Shown here piece after piece: positions 5,333 through 12,929 of a DNA stretch of 12,929 nt. The stretch is taken from positions 1-12,929 of the forward strand of contig JAFQHF010000116.1 in the NCBI GenBank assembly GCA_017398105.1, written 5' to 3'. The notes below the pieces were generated by a model, which made no database searches, was not told the origin of the DNA, and saw only the letters and a list, made by a program, of their open reading frames with translations. A program made the position numbers and the translations under genes. Position 1 is the first letter of the stretch, and every line of letters begins with the position of its first letter. The DNA is from Oscillospiraceae bacterium. GTDB lineage: Bacteria; Bacillota_A; Clostridia; Oscillospirales; Oscillospiraceae.

Positions 5333-6388
5333 TTGAAGTTACCCAACGGATATGGCACTGTAAAGAAGATGTCCGGAAAACGAAGAAGACCCTATGTAGT
5401 CAAGAAAACTGTCGGATGGCACTACGATGAAGTCAAAGACAAAATGATCCAGGATCAGATGACCATTGGTTATGCGGCTACCAGAGCAGAGGGATTGCAA
5501 ATGCTTGCAGAGTACAACAATAATCCCTTCGATCTGAAAGCATCCAAGGTCACATTCCAGGAAGTTTACGAGCGCTGGTCAAAGGAGAAGTTCCCGACCA
5601 TATCCCATTCCAATGTGAAAGGCTATGAAGCATCCTATAAGGTATGCGGCTCGCTTAATAGCAAAGTGTTCCGGGATATGAAGCTGGTGGATTTGCAAAC
5701 GGTGGTTGATACCTGCGGAAAGAACTATCCTACACTGAAGAAACTGAAAAGCCTGTTCAGCCAGCTTTACGAATATTCTATGAAAAATGACATTTGCAGC
5801 AAAGATTATTCCGAATTTGTGGATATCGTAAAGTACAAGGATAAAAACCCCGACAAACGGGATCACAACAAATTCACAAAGGAAGAAATCGAAAGACTCT
5901 GGACGCTTGCGGAAGATCCTTATTACCAGATCGTGCTGATGCTCATTTACAATGGCTGCCGGATATCCGAGTTCCTGGATCTGAAAAAAGAAGATGTCCA
6001 CCTGGACGAGCAGTACTTTGATGTCATTGCCAGCAAGACTGAGAATGGATTGAGAAAGGTTCCGATAGCAGACAAATTGCTTCCATTCTATAGATCCTGG
6101 TATGAAGGATCAAAATGTGAGTATTTGCTGCACACACCGGATCAAAAGCACTTCGACTATCGGAATTACTATGACAGCTATTTTACCCCGCTCATGGAGC
6201 AGCTTGGATTTGATCATAAGCCCCATGATACCCGGCACACCTGCATCTCGAAGCTAACGGAAGCGCATGTAGATCAAACCATGATCAAGAAGATCGTAGG
6301 TCACTCCGGGGCAATGACCCTCACAGAGAGGGTGTACACCCACCTGGATATTGAAACCCTGGTGGAAGCAATTAATAAAATCACATAA
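5333..6388 (+). CDS. int: Tyrosine recombinase / integrase
   Basis: 351 residues. Catalytic residues are visible: Arg210 (NGCRISEFLDL), Lys235 (SKTENG), His298 and Arg301 (HDTRH), His324 (VGHSG) and Tyr335 (RVYTH). The N-terminus (MKLPNGYGTVKKMSGKRRRP) matches the arm-binding start typical of Clostridia element integrases. Residues about 73-175 form the SAM-like core-binding domain. A TTG start at 5333 is chosen because it gives this family N-terminus and has GAAAGGAAG upstream. It would catalyse integration and excision at the adjacent attachment site, which carries the rpsI 3' end at 6640-6687. It is the last gene of the XRE operon, pointing outward at the element edge. Confidence 0.93.
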   Translation: MKLPNGYGTVKKMSGKRRRPYVVKKTVGWHYDEVKDKMIQDQMTIGYAATRAEGLQMLAEYNNNPFDLKASKVTFQEVYERWSKEKFPTISHSNVKGYEASYKVCGSLNSKVFRDMKLVDLQTVVDTCGKNYPTLKKLKSLFSQLYEYSMKNDICSKDYSEFVDIVKYKDKNPDKRDHNKFTKEEIERLWTLAEDPYYQIVLMLIYNGCRISEFLDLKKEDVHLDEQYFDVIASKTENGLRKVPIADKLLPFYRSWYEGSKCEYLLHTPDQKHFDYRNYYDSYFTPLMEQLGFDHKPHDTRHTCISKLTEAHVDQTMIKKIVGHSGAMTLTERVYTHLDIETLVEAINKIT

Positions 6389-6416
6389 GAGAAATGCTAT
6401 GAAAACCGATGATATG

Positions 6417-6459
6417 AAAAAAGCAGGAGATGTTCTCCTTGCGGATACATCTCCTGCTT
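6417..6459 (-). terminator. Strong minus-strand terminator behind the integrase
   Basis: A 13 bp perfect stem (6421-6433 with 6447-6459) encloses a 13 nt loop. On the minus strand it is followed by a run of T (six A at 6417-6422 on the plus strand). It would stop transcription coming from the rpsI-like end into the integrase. On the plus strand only two T follow, so any effect on integrase mRNA is weaker. Confidence 0.75.
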
Positions 6460-6614
6460 CATCAGGCTCATTATACAGTTGTGAACTTTGTTCCTTACCT
6501 GCGTCTTACTTGCACCTTTCGGTGTCAAGCGCAGCACGCTTGAGGAACTCTCACAGCTCCAATAAGTTGCAAATTCCAGCGCAGCAGCGTCCTAAGATGC
6601 TGTGAAATGCTGTG

Positions 6615-6637
6615 GAAATTATCTCTTGGATAATTTC
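6615..6637. repeat. Perfect inverted repeat next to the rpsI 3' end
   Basis: GAAATTATC-5-GATAATTTC, a 9 bp perfect stem starting two bases after the rpsI stop codon. It may be an integrase or excisionase binding site or an mRNA hairpin; there is no T-run. Confidence 0.6.
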
Positions 6638-6639
6638 GA

Positions 6640-6687
6640 TTAGCGCTTGGAGAACTGGGGAGCGCGACGTGCAGCCTTCAGGCCGTA
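6640..6687 (-). pseudogene. rpsI: 3' end of rpsI (ribosomal protein S9), attachment-site copy
   Basis: The minus strand encodes YGLKAARRAPQFSKR followed by TAA, matching the conserved C-terminus of ribosomal protein S9. Upstream on that strand the frame meets TAG at once and no S9 body follows, so this is a 48 bp fragment. It lies 251 bp beyond the integrase stop. Integrases that target the 3' end of conserved genes carry such a copy to restore the reading frame after insertion, so this is most likely part of the element's attachment site. Absence of the S9 body suggests insertion at a secondary site or later rearrangement. Confidence 0.82.
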
Positions 6688-7041
6688 CTAGTCAAGATTC
6701 CAGAATCAATTTCTCCTTGATAATCCAGCACTTTTTGAATTCCTGGATGGTGTTTGTCCTATTCCTTAACACAAGAAATAGGTGCTTATCAAACAGCAGC
6801 TGAGACATATATACAACCGGGGTAGTTGATTAAAGTAATTATACCTTATTTTTGCATAAATGTCCATAGATTTTTTGTGATGCCGGTGAACATAACATAC
6901 AGGTTAATTCATCGCTCATTTCATCAATCAAATTGGATAGAATAGTGAGCGATGAAAAGTGACTCCGAAACCATTTGATTTTGGGGGCACTATGTAAGTG
7001 CAGTAGACGATTAGGGTAACTGCTAAAAGCTGTATTAACAA
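6688..7041. other. AT-rich gap between attachment site and DUF2812 gene
   Basis: No convincing gene. A minus-strand 38-residue frame (6692-6808, beginning MSQLLFDKHLFLVLRNRTNT) ends five bases from the rpsI homology but lacks a ribosome site. An 11 bp perfect inverted repeat, TTCATCGCTCA (6908-6918) and TGAGCGATGAA (6946-6956), lies downstream of the DUF2812 gene; without a T-run its role is unclear. Confidence 0.6.
6908..6956. repeat. 11 bp inverted repeat downstream of the DUF2812 gene
   Basis: TTCATCGCTCA and TGAGCGATGAA with a 27 nt loop. It could end the PadR-DUF2812 transcript or mark an element boundary; the sequence alone does not decide. Confidence 0.5.
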
Positions 7042-7782
7042 CTACAGAAGCTCTTTAAAATCCACACTATACCTGTATGCGCTCCGCCCCATCACCACCA
7101 AAATCGCAAGAACAATCATGATAACAGGATATGCACGGAATGCAGCACGATGTACACTGGCTTTCTTCTTCCACTCTTTGCGATTTACCGGTGCATACCC
7201 ATGCTTCAACCGTTTATAAAGTGGATAAAGCCGCACCAACTCAATGATCGACTTGACCATTGCAAACATCGCAAAATACACCATTATTATTTGGCTGCCA
7301 CTACTGTTGATAAGAACACTCTGCCAGAAGTAATTTGCACCGCCAAATACGTAGATAATAAAGAAATATACCAGCGGAATTACCAGCCAAGTAAGTGCAG
7401 TCTTAATAATGCGCCATCCCAATTGACGGATTGCCTGTTTCTGGACAGATGCATCTGTGTGAATTTCACGGACATTCTCATCGTAGGCTCTGAAAATGTG
7501 GAGTCTGTAATTACTGCACACATGTTCCCAGCCATAGGCTTCTGTGATAGAAGCATACTCTTCATCTGGTCTCAGATTCCACTCTTCAATTTTATCTGAA
7601 ACCGGGGTCAAACGATAACGTGTGCGAAGCGGCTCAATTTTGTAGAATTCGAATTTGTGTCTTCCCTTGCTGCAGCTTTTCAGAAGATACCCTTCCATGG
7701 ACATATCTTCCAGCCAGGTCTGCATGGCTTCAATATCCAGTACAGGGCATGGTGCATAAAACGTATAAGTCTTCACATCCAT
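7042..7782 (-). CDS. DUF2812 domain membrane protein
   Basis: 246 residues from ATG 7782. The N-terminal soluble domain (about 1-110) has the DUF2812 pattern: an aromatic start, then AMQTWLEDMSMEGYLLKSC, then the F-x-F-Y and R-Y-R strands. Three hydrophobic segments follow at about 128-147, 164-182 and 217-231, with a basic region between the last two. The function of DUF2812 proteins is not known to me; they are regularly encoded next to PadR regulators. Here the PadR stop TGA shares its A with the ATG of this gene (TGATG), and an AGGAG inside the end of padR serves as ribosome site, so the two are translationally coupled. They may form a regulator and membrane-sensor pair (inference). Confidence 0.88.
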   Translation of the reverse strand: MDVKTYTFYAPCPVLDIEAMQTWLEDMSMEGYLLKSCSKGRHKFEFYKIEPLRTRYRLTPVSDKIEEWNLRPDEEYASITEAYGWEHVCSNYRLHIFRAYDENVREIHTDASVQKQAIRQLGWRIIKTALTWLVIPLVYFFIIYVFGGANYFWQSVLINSSGSQIIMVYFAMFAMVKSIIELVRLYPLYKRLKHGYAPVNRKEWKKKASVHRAAFRAYPVIMIVLAILVVMGRSAYRYSVDFKELL

Positions 7783-8102
7783 CACTCACAACTCCTTTCA
7801 TATTTTTCAGCATCCAGCAAACAAGCTTTCAGCCTTTCCACTTCCTCATAATAAGCTTTCAAACCAACCTCAGTGATCTGATAGGTACGCTTTCTTCCGG
7901 ATACAGCTATCTCGGCGATATATCCTTCTTTTTCAAATCTTGCCAGGACTGTATATAAGGTAGCTGGTCCAATATTCACCCGATTCCCTGTAAGGGCATC
8001 AATTGTTGATGCAATTTCTATTCCACACTTAGGTTCTTTCGTCAATGCCAACAGTACATAAAACATTGAGTCGGTCAATGTTTCCATCTTCTTGCGAGCC
8101 AT
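7782..8102 (-). CDS. PadR family transcriptional regulator
   Basis: 106 residues from ATG 8102, with AAGGGGTGA upstream; an in-frame ATG nine codons earlier lies over that ribosome site and is rejected. It has a winged helix typical of PadR: TDSMFYVLLALTKEPKCGIE, then NIGPATLYTVLARFEKEGYI, then the wing SGRKRTYQITEVGLKAYYEE, then a C-terminal dimer helix. It is the first gene of a two-gene operon with DUF2812. Two overlapping copies of an inverted repeat in its promoter suggest self-repression. Confidence 0.93.
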   Translation of the reverse strand: MARKKMETLTDSMFYVLLALTKEPKCGIEIASTIDALTGNRVNIGPATLYTVLARFEKEGYIAEIAVSGRKRTYQITEVGLKAYYEEVERLKACLLDAEKYERSCE

Positions 8103-8122
8103 ATCTATCACCCCTTCCTTCA

Positions 8123-8152
8123 ATATCATACATTGATATCATCTATTGATAT
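8123..8152. promoter_or_regulatory. Two overlapping PadR operator copies (inferred)
   Basis: ATATCA-5-TGATAT occurs twice, at 8123-8139 and 8136-8152, offset by 13 bp and sharing four bases. Together they cover the transcript start and touch the -10 box, an ideal place for self-repression by PadR. Confidence 0.65.
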
Positions 8153-8179
8153 TATATAAAGAACTCCAAACTTTGTCAA
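8151..8179 (-). promoter_or_regulatory. Promoter of the padR-DUF2812 operon
   Basis: Minus-strand TTGACA (8179-8174), 17 bp spacer and TATAAT (8156-8151): exact consensus. Start predicted near 8144. Confidence 0.85.
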
Positions 8180-8588
8180 GACGATTTCTATGAACTTTTT
8201 TCATTATCATCATAGACTAAGTACCCTTGTATTTTCAGTACGCTCACCTCCAATAATAATTCCCGATTTAAAAACCAACAGAAAACCAACTGATCACGAA
8301 AAACAACGCATTTCACGGCATACACGCTGTGACACACTATACACTGGCCGATTTCCGTTTTTCGCAGAATTCGACCCCTTTTTCACAAAACGATACTCAC
8401 TCAATGCCACGATTCTCACGCGAGAAAACAGTCTTCACATGTCGAATTACCGCTCCAAGCTCTAAATTCGAATTACTACGACCCAAATTCGCCAAAAAGC
8501 TCCGAGATCTTCTGGATTTCGAAGCTTTCTTGTTTGAAATAATTTGTCTTCGCAGAATTGGAAACAGTCTGATTTTCTTAATCTTACG
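8180..8588. other. Non-coding AT-rich stretch between padR promoter and pncC terminator
   Basis: No gene is supported. A minus-strand 19-residue frame (8188-8247, VSVLKIQGYLVYDDNEKSS) begins inside a GGAGGTGAG sequence, so its ribosome site and start overlap; it may be a relic. Short repeats are present: TCGAATTAC at 8442-8450 and 8468-8476, and TTCGCAGAATT at 8361-8371 and 8549-8559. This is the border between accessory and GC-rich chromosomal DNA. Confidence 0.6.
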
Positions 8589-8590
8589 AA

Positions 8591-8640
8591 AAAAGTCATT
8601 GCAAGGCATACCGCAGTGTGGTATGTCCGCAATGACTTTT
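8591..8640 (-). terminator. Terminator of the thiI-pncC transcript
   Basis: A 12 bp perfect outer stem (8591-8602 with 8629-8640) encloses an inner CATACC/GGTATG stem. T-runs lie on both sides, so it can act in both directions. It begins four bases after the pncC stop. Confidence 0.85.
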
Positions 8641-8643
8641 TGT

Positions 8644-9117
8644 TTATTCCTTATCTGACATTTCCAGGATCAGCCGCAGGGCTTGCTGCGTTGTCTGACT
8701 GCGGATCTCTTCCCGGCTTCCGGAAAAACGGCAATGCTCCACCCGTGTCTCAGCGCCATTGCAGCAGGCAACAAAAACCGTTCCCACAGGGTTACCGAAT
8801 TCATCGCCGCCTGGGCCGGCCAGTCCGGTGACCGCCACGGAAACATCCGCCTGCAGCAGTTTTCTTACGCCTTCGGCCATGGCGCGGGCCACCGGTTCGG
8901 ATACTGCGCCGAAGGATTCCAGCGTTTCCCAAGGAACTCCCAGGACAGTGCTCTTGACCCAGTTGGTATAGCTGATTATGCCGCCCTTATATACTGCAGA
9001 GCTGCCGGGAACTGCCGTCAGTGCCGCGCCGATGCCGCCGCCGGTAAGGCTTTCCGCCGTGACCAGAGTTCTGCCCTCCAGGGCTGTCAGCACGTTACAG
9101 CACAGCGTCGGAATCAT
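8644..9117 (-). CDS. pncC: Nicotinamide-nucleotide amidase (CinA C-terminal domain protein)
   Basis: 157 residues, the size of stand-alone PncC proteins such as E. coli YgaD; the N-terminal MoaB-like domain of full CinA (about 410 residues) is absent. Motifs: TAESLTGGGIG (20-30), VPGSSAVYKGGIISYTN (36-52), and VTGLAGPGGDEFGNPVGTV (96-114). The family hydrolyses NMN to nicotinate mononucleotide in pyridine nucleotide salvage. Its start at 9117 lies inside the end of thiI (23 bp overlap), with AAGGTG upstream, so it is translated from the thiI mRNA. Confidence 0.92.
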   Translation of the reverse strand: MIPTLCCNVLTALEGRTLVTAESLTGGGIGAALTAVPGSSAVYKGGIISYTNWVKSTVLGVPWETLESFGAVSEPVARAMAEGVRKLLQADVSVAVTGLAGPGGDEFGNPVGTVFVACCNGAETRVEHCRFSGSREEIRSQTTQQALRLILEMSDKE

Positions 9118-10288
9118 GGTAGTTCACCTTGATCTTCTCAATATTTTCCAGAGCACGGGCGATCAGCGCCTCCCGATCCAGTGCCTTTTCCACATTCAGC
9201 AACTGGGCAAGGGTGGGCTTGGTCTTGGGATGCTTGGGGGTAAAGACCGTGCAGCAGTCTTCGTAAGGCAGGATGGAGGTTTCCAGCGTTCCGATCTTCC
9301 GGGCGATGGTAACGATCTCCTCCTTATCCATGCCCACCAGGGGCATGAAAATGGGAATATCCACCACAGCGCCGGTAACTGCCATGGCCTCCATGGTCTG
9401 AGATGCCACCTGACCCAGGTTTTCGCCGGTGATCAGGGCGCCGCAGCCATCGTGCTTGGCAATGCGCTGGGAAATTTCCATCATGAACCGCCGCATAATC
9501 AGGGTAAAGAACTCCTCGGGACAGTTGTCCCGGATTGCTTCCTGAATCTCGGTAAAGGACACCACGTTGACGGTCATCCGGCCGGAATATTTGGTCACCA
9601 GACGGGCCAGTTCCACCACCTTGTCCTTGGCCAGCTGGGAGGTGTAGGGATAGGAGAAGAAGTGAACCGCCTCGATCTCCACACCCCGCTTGGCGATCAT
9701 ATACGCCGCCACGGGAGAGTCGATGCCGCCGGACAACAGCACCATAGCCCGGCCGCCCACACCGGTGGGCAGACCGCCGGCACCGGGTTCTGCAGGGCCG
9801 TGGACATAGGCTGCCAGATCCCGGACTTCCACATAAACCGTATAGTCAGGATGATGGACATCTACCTTACAGGAAGGATGGGCTTCTGCCAGCCGTCCGC
9901 CGATGGCCTGGGACAGCTGGATGGAGGTCAGAGGGAAGCGCTTGTCGGAACGCTTGGATTCCACCTTGAAGGAGGCTGCACAGTCCAGGTCGTCGCCCAG
10001 ATAATTCTCGATTGCCTCAAAGATGGCATCCAGATCCTTTTCGCAGGGGCGGCAGCGGCACAGGCTGACAACACCGAAAATGCTGCGGCAGGCCTCCCAG
10101 GCTCCGTCCACATCTGCCTCTTCATCCATGGGTTCCACATAGACGGTGGACTGCATGATATACACATCGAAATTACCGTACTTCTTCATACGGCGGCGGA
10201 CATTCTGACGCAGGCGGGATTCGAACTGGCGCTTGTTGGCACCCTTCAGGACGATCTCGCCCAGCTTCAACAGGAAGATTTCTTTCAT
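9095..10288 (-). CDS. thiI: tRNA sulfurtransferase ThiI (4-thiouridine synthesis), short form
   Basis: 397 residues. An N-terminal ferredoxin-like and THUMP region (about 1-165) binds tRNA. The PP-loop ATP site is MVLLSGGIDSPVAAYMIAKR (182-201). The family segment PYEDCCTVFTPKHPKTKP lies near the C-terminus. The protein ends soon after, so the rhodanese domain found in E. coli ThiI is missing, as is usual in Firmicutes, where a dedicated cysteine desulfurase supplies sulfur. ATG at 10288 is preferred over an upstream in-frame ATG at 10342, since GAGGT lies 7 bases before it and the protein then begins with the conserved KEIFLLKLGEI. It activates uridine 8 of tRNA and may also act in thiazole synthesis. 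Confidence 0.94.
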   Translation of the reverse strand: MKEIFLLKLGEIVLKGANKRQFESRLRQNVRRRMKKYGNFDVYIMQSTVYVEPMDEEADVDGAWEACRSIFGVVSLCRCRPCEKDLDAIFEAIENYLGDDLDCAASFKVESKRSDKRFPLTSIQLSQAIGGRLAEAHPSCKVDVHHPDYTVYVEVRDLAAYVHGPAEPGAGGLPTGVGGRAMVLLSGGIDSPVAAYMIAKRGVEIEAVHFFSYPYTSQLAKDKVVELARLVTKYSGRMTVNVVSFTEIQEAIRDNCPEEFFTLIMRRFMMEISQRIAKHDGCGALITGENLGQVASQTMEAMAVTGAVVDIPIFMPLVGMDKEEIVTIARKIGTLETSILPYEDCCTVFTPKHPKTKPTLAQLLNVEKALDREALIARALENIEKIKVNYHDSDAVL

Positions 10289-10330
10289 TATCAATACCTC
10301 ATCGGATGTTATTTCAAATTTTGCCCATAT

Positions 10331-10359
10331 ATTATAGCGCAAAAAACCGGCGGGGGCAA
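10331..10359 (-). promoter_or_regulatory. Probable thiI promoter overlapping the comM terminator
   Basis: Minus-strand TTGCCC (10359-10354), 17 bp spacer, TATAAT (10336-10331). The -10 is perfect and the -35 weak. The -35 box is formed by the loop and one arm of the comM terminator hairpin. Confidence 0.55.
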
Positions 10360-10368
10360 GCCCCCGCC
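10341..10368 (-). terminator. Terminator after comM
   Basis: GGCGGGGGC (10349-10357) and GCCCCCGCC (10360-10368) form a 9 bp GC stem with a two-base loop, followed on the minus strand by GG then six T. It ends the comM transcript 12 bp after its stop codon. Confidence 0.85.
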
Positions 10369-10379
10369 CTACATTATTA

Positions 10380-11891
10380 TTACCGATTTCCGAGATTTAC
10401 CGCGCGGTACTGAATAGCCTCCGCAATATGCTGGGGCTGAATTTCTTCGCTTCCATCCAGATCCGCAACCGTCCGCGCCACGCGCAGGATGCGGTCGTAG
10501 CTTCTGGCAGTCAGGCCCATGGATTCAAAGGCATTTTTCATCAGTCCGGCGCATTCTTCGCTGAGATCACAATACCGCCGCATTTCCTCCGGCCCCATGC
10601 GGGCATTGCACATGGTTCCGGAAAACCGGCTGTTCTGGATCTGACGGGCCCCATTGACCCGCTGCTTTACCTGCGCAGAGGGTTCTGCCGCCGCCCGGGT
10701 ACGAAGCTCCTCAAACTTCACGGAGGGTACCTCCACCACAATATCGATCCGATCCAGCATAGGGCCGGAGATCCGGCTGCGATAGCTTTCCACTGCCGCA
10801 TCCGAGCATCGGCAGCGCCCGTTGGGGTCGCCATACCAGCCGCATTTGCACGGATTCATGGCACATACCAGCATGAATTCCGCCGGATACGTCACAGCTC
10901 CGGAAACCCGGGAAATGGTGACCTGCCCATCTTCCAGAGGCTGCCGCATCATATCCAGGGTATCCTTCCGGAATTCCGGCATCTCGTCCAGGAACAGAAC
11001 GCCCTTGTGGGCCATGGAGATCTCACCGGGCCGCGGATTGCTGCCGCCTCCTGCCAGACCCGCATTGGAGACTGTGTGATGAGGAGAACGGAAGGGGCGG
11101 CGGGTGATCAGCGGTTCCTTCGCCGTCAGATGCCCCAGCACTGAGTAGATCTGGGTCACCTCCATAGATTCCTCCCAGGTCATATCCGGCAGGATCGAGG
11201 GCAGGCGCTTGCTGAGCATGCTTTTGCCGGAACCGGGCGGGCCGATCAGCAGCACATTATGGCTGCCTGCGGCCGCTACCTCCAGCGCCCGCTTTACATT
11301 CTCCTGTCCCAGCACATCCTTAAAATCCAGTTCCGTTTCCGCACTGCGGTCCGGAACCCACAGCGGTTCTTCCTCCAGCACCCGTTCCCCGTTCAGTCCC
11401 GCTGCCAATTCCGCTACGGTATGTACCGGAATCACGGCCGGGCCTCTGGCCAGGGTAGCCTCCGCCGCGTTCTCCGCAGGAACAAACAGATGCTGAACCC
11501 CCGCTTTCTTCGCCGCCATTGCCATGGGCAGCACACCGGAAATGGGGCGGATAATCCCGTCTAGGCTCACCTCACCCAGGAACGCACTGGTGGAACGGGG
11601 ACGCCGGATGCAGCCAAGGGCTGCCAGTATGCTCAGAAGGATCGGCAGATCATAATGGGTTCCCGCTTTTTTCAGACTGGCCGGTGCCAGATTGACGGTA
11701 ATATGACTCACAGGAAAGGACAGACCGCTGGATTTTGCCGCTGCCCGCACCCGGTTCCGCGCTTCCTTCACGGCCGCATCCGGCAGCCCGACAATATCGA
11801 AGCCGGGCAGGCCGCTGGAAATATAGCATTCGGCAGTCACCGGACTTCCCTGGATTCCGGTGATCCCAAGGGTTTTTACACTGCAGATCAT
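10380..11891 (-). CDS. comM: YifB/ComM family Mg-chelatase-like AAA ATPase
   Basis: 503 residues, normal length for the family. An N-terminal Lon-protease-like (ChlI) domain (about 15-170, with GLPGFDIVGLPDAAVKEARN) is followed by the AAA+ Mg-chelatase domain: Walker A GPPGSGKS (217-224), Walker B GVLFLDEM (297-304), and a four-cysteine cluster (NPCKCGWYGDPNGRCRCS), then a C-terminal helical domain (YDRILRVARTVADLDG). In Gram-negative bacteria ComM is a hexameric helicase that aids branch migration during natural transformation; its role in Clostridia is less clear. ATG at 11891 has AAGGAGGG upstream. Single-gene transcript with its own promoter and terminator. Confidence 0.95.
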   Translation of the reverse strand: MICSVKTLGITGIQGSPVTAECYISSGLPGFDIVGLPDAAVKEARNRVRAAAKSSGLSFPVSHITVNLAPASLKKAGTHYDLPILLSILAALGCIRRPRSTSAFLGEVSLDGIIRPISGVLPMAMAAKKAGVQHLFVPAENAAEATLARGPAVIPVHTVAELAAGLNGERVLEEEPLWVPDRSAETELDFKDVLGQENVKRALEVAAAGSHNVLLIGPPGSGKSMLSKRLPSILPDMTWEESMEVTQIYSVLGHLTAKEPLITRRPFRSPHHTVSNAGLAGGGSNPRPGEISMAHKGVLFLDEMPEFRKDTLDMMRQPLEDGQVTISRVSGAVTYPAEFMLVCAMNPCKCGWYGDPNGRCRCSDAAVESYRSRISGPMLDRIDIVVEVPSVKFEELRTRAAAEPSAQVKQRVNGARQIQNSRFSGTMCNARMGPEEMRRYCDLSEECAGLMKNAFESMGLTARSYDRILRVARTVADLDGSEEIQPQHIAEAIQYRAVNLGNR

Positions 11892-11921
11892 GGACTGCCC
11901 TCCTTCAAATGTATCCGGATT

Positions 11922-11950
11922 ATCATATCTTCTCCGCCGGGAAAAGACAA
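11922..11950 (-). promoter_or_regulatory. Probable comM promoter
   Basis: Minus-strand TTGTCT (11950-11945), 17 bp spacer, TATGAT (11927-11922), about 20 bases before the ribosome site. Confidence 0.55.
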
Positions 11951-11956
11951 GCGCAA

Positions 11957-11970
11957 TTGGGTTAACCCAA
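11957..11970. promoter_or_regulatory. Perfect 14 bp palindrome in the comM-nifJ intergenic region
   Basis: TTGGGTTAACCCAA is exactly self-complementary, with TTAACC again just to the right. It lies directly behind the comM -35 box and about 90 bp before the nifJ -35 box. A dimeric regulator site is plausible. It shares a GTTAAC core with redox-regulator sites such as Rex, but does not fit the Rex consensus. Confidence 0.45.
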
Positions 11971-11976
11971 AATTAA

Positions 11977-12929
<953 letters not shown>

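Noticed and set aside
8188..8247. 19-residue minus-strand peptide next to GGAGGTGAG
   Set aside because: The ribosome site overlaps its GTG start, it is very short, and it ends before the padR promoter; no support beyond chance.
8978..10417. Plus-strand open frame of 479 codons
   Set aside because: It lies antisense to thiI and the start of pncC, whose motifs are unmistakable; its His/Gly-rich text is typical of an antisense frame.
10428..11144. Plus-strand open frame opposite comM
   Set aside because: Antisense to the conserved AAA ATPase domain of ComM, with no ribosome site.

Overview
The window looks like part of a Clostridia (Bacillota) chromosome, most likely a gut Oscillospiraceae-type anaerobe. 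This is an inference from several things: a pyruvate:ferredoxin oxidoreductase gene with codon use typical of strong expression, a short ThiI without a rhodanese domain, strong Shine-Dalgarno sites with occasional TTG starts, and a mobilizable element of the kind common in gut Clostridia. The right third (about 8644-12929) is GC-rich housekeeping DNA. The left two thirds (1-8600) are more AT-rich accessory DNA with a 5 kb mobile element in the middle.

Region 1 (1-1472): the N-terminal part of a HlyD-type efflux adaptor on the minus strand, and a divergent TetR regulator on the plus strand. Between them lie two near-consensus, face-to-face promoters and two matched operator copies (CCAACAACgNGTTGT), so the TetR protein probably controls both itself and the efflux operon.

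Region 2 (about 1.5-6.69 kb): a compact integrative mobilizable element. On the minus strand are a DUF6061-like protein, an unnamed 97-residue protein, a MobV-type relaxase and a small helix-turn-helix-like protein. On the plus strand are an XRE regulator and a tyrosine recombinase. Upstream of the relaxase is a site that closely resembles the MobV/pMV158 nick sequence, then a run of strong hairpins, then a likely stand-alone small RNA of about 80 nt. No conjugation, replication or cargo genes are seen, so it would need a helper conjugative element. Beyond the integrase is a 48 bp copy of the last 15 codons plus stop of ribosomal protein S9 (rpsI), preceded on the integrase side by a minus-strand terminator. 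The rpsI body is not attached to it.

Region 3 (6690-8588): AT-rich DNA with a PadR regulator translationally coupled to a DUF2812 membrane protein, a promoter with two overlapping copies of an operator, and long non-coding flanks.

Region 4 (8591-12929): the minus-strand genes comM/yifB, thiI and pncC (CinA C-terminal domain), followed by the start of nifJ on the plus strand, cut by the window end. ThiI and PncC overlap and are probably one transcript. ComM is separated from thiI by a strong terminator that also carries the thiI -35 region.
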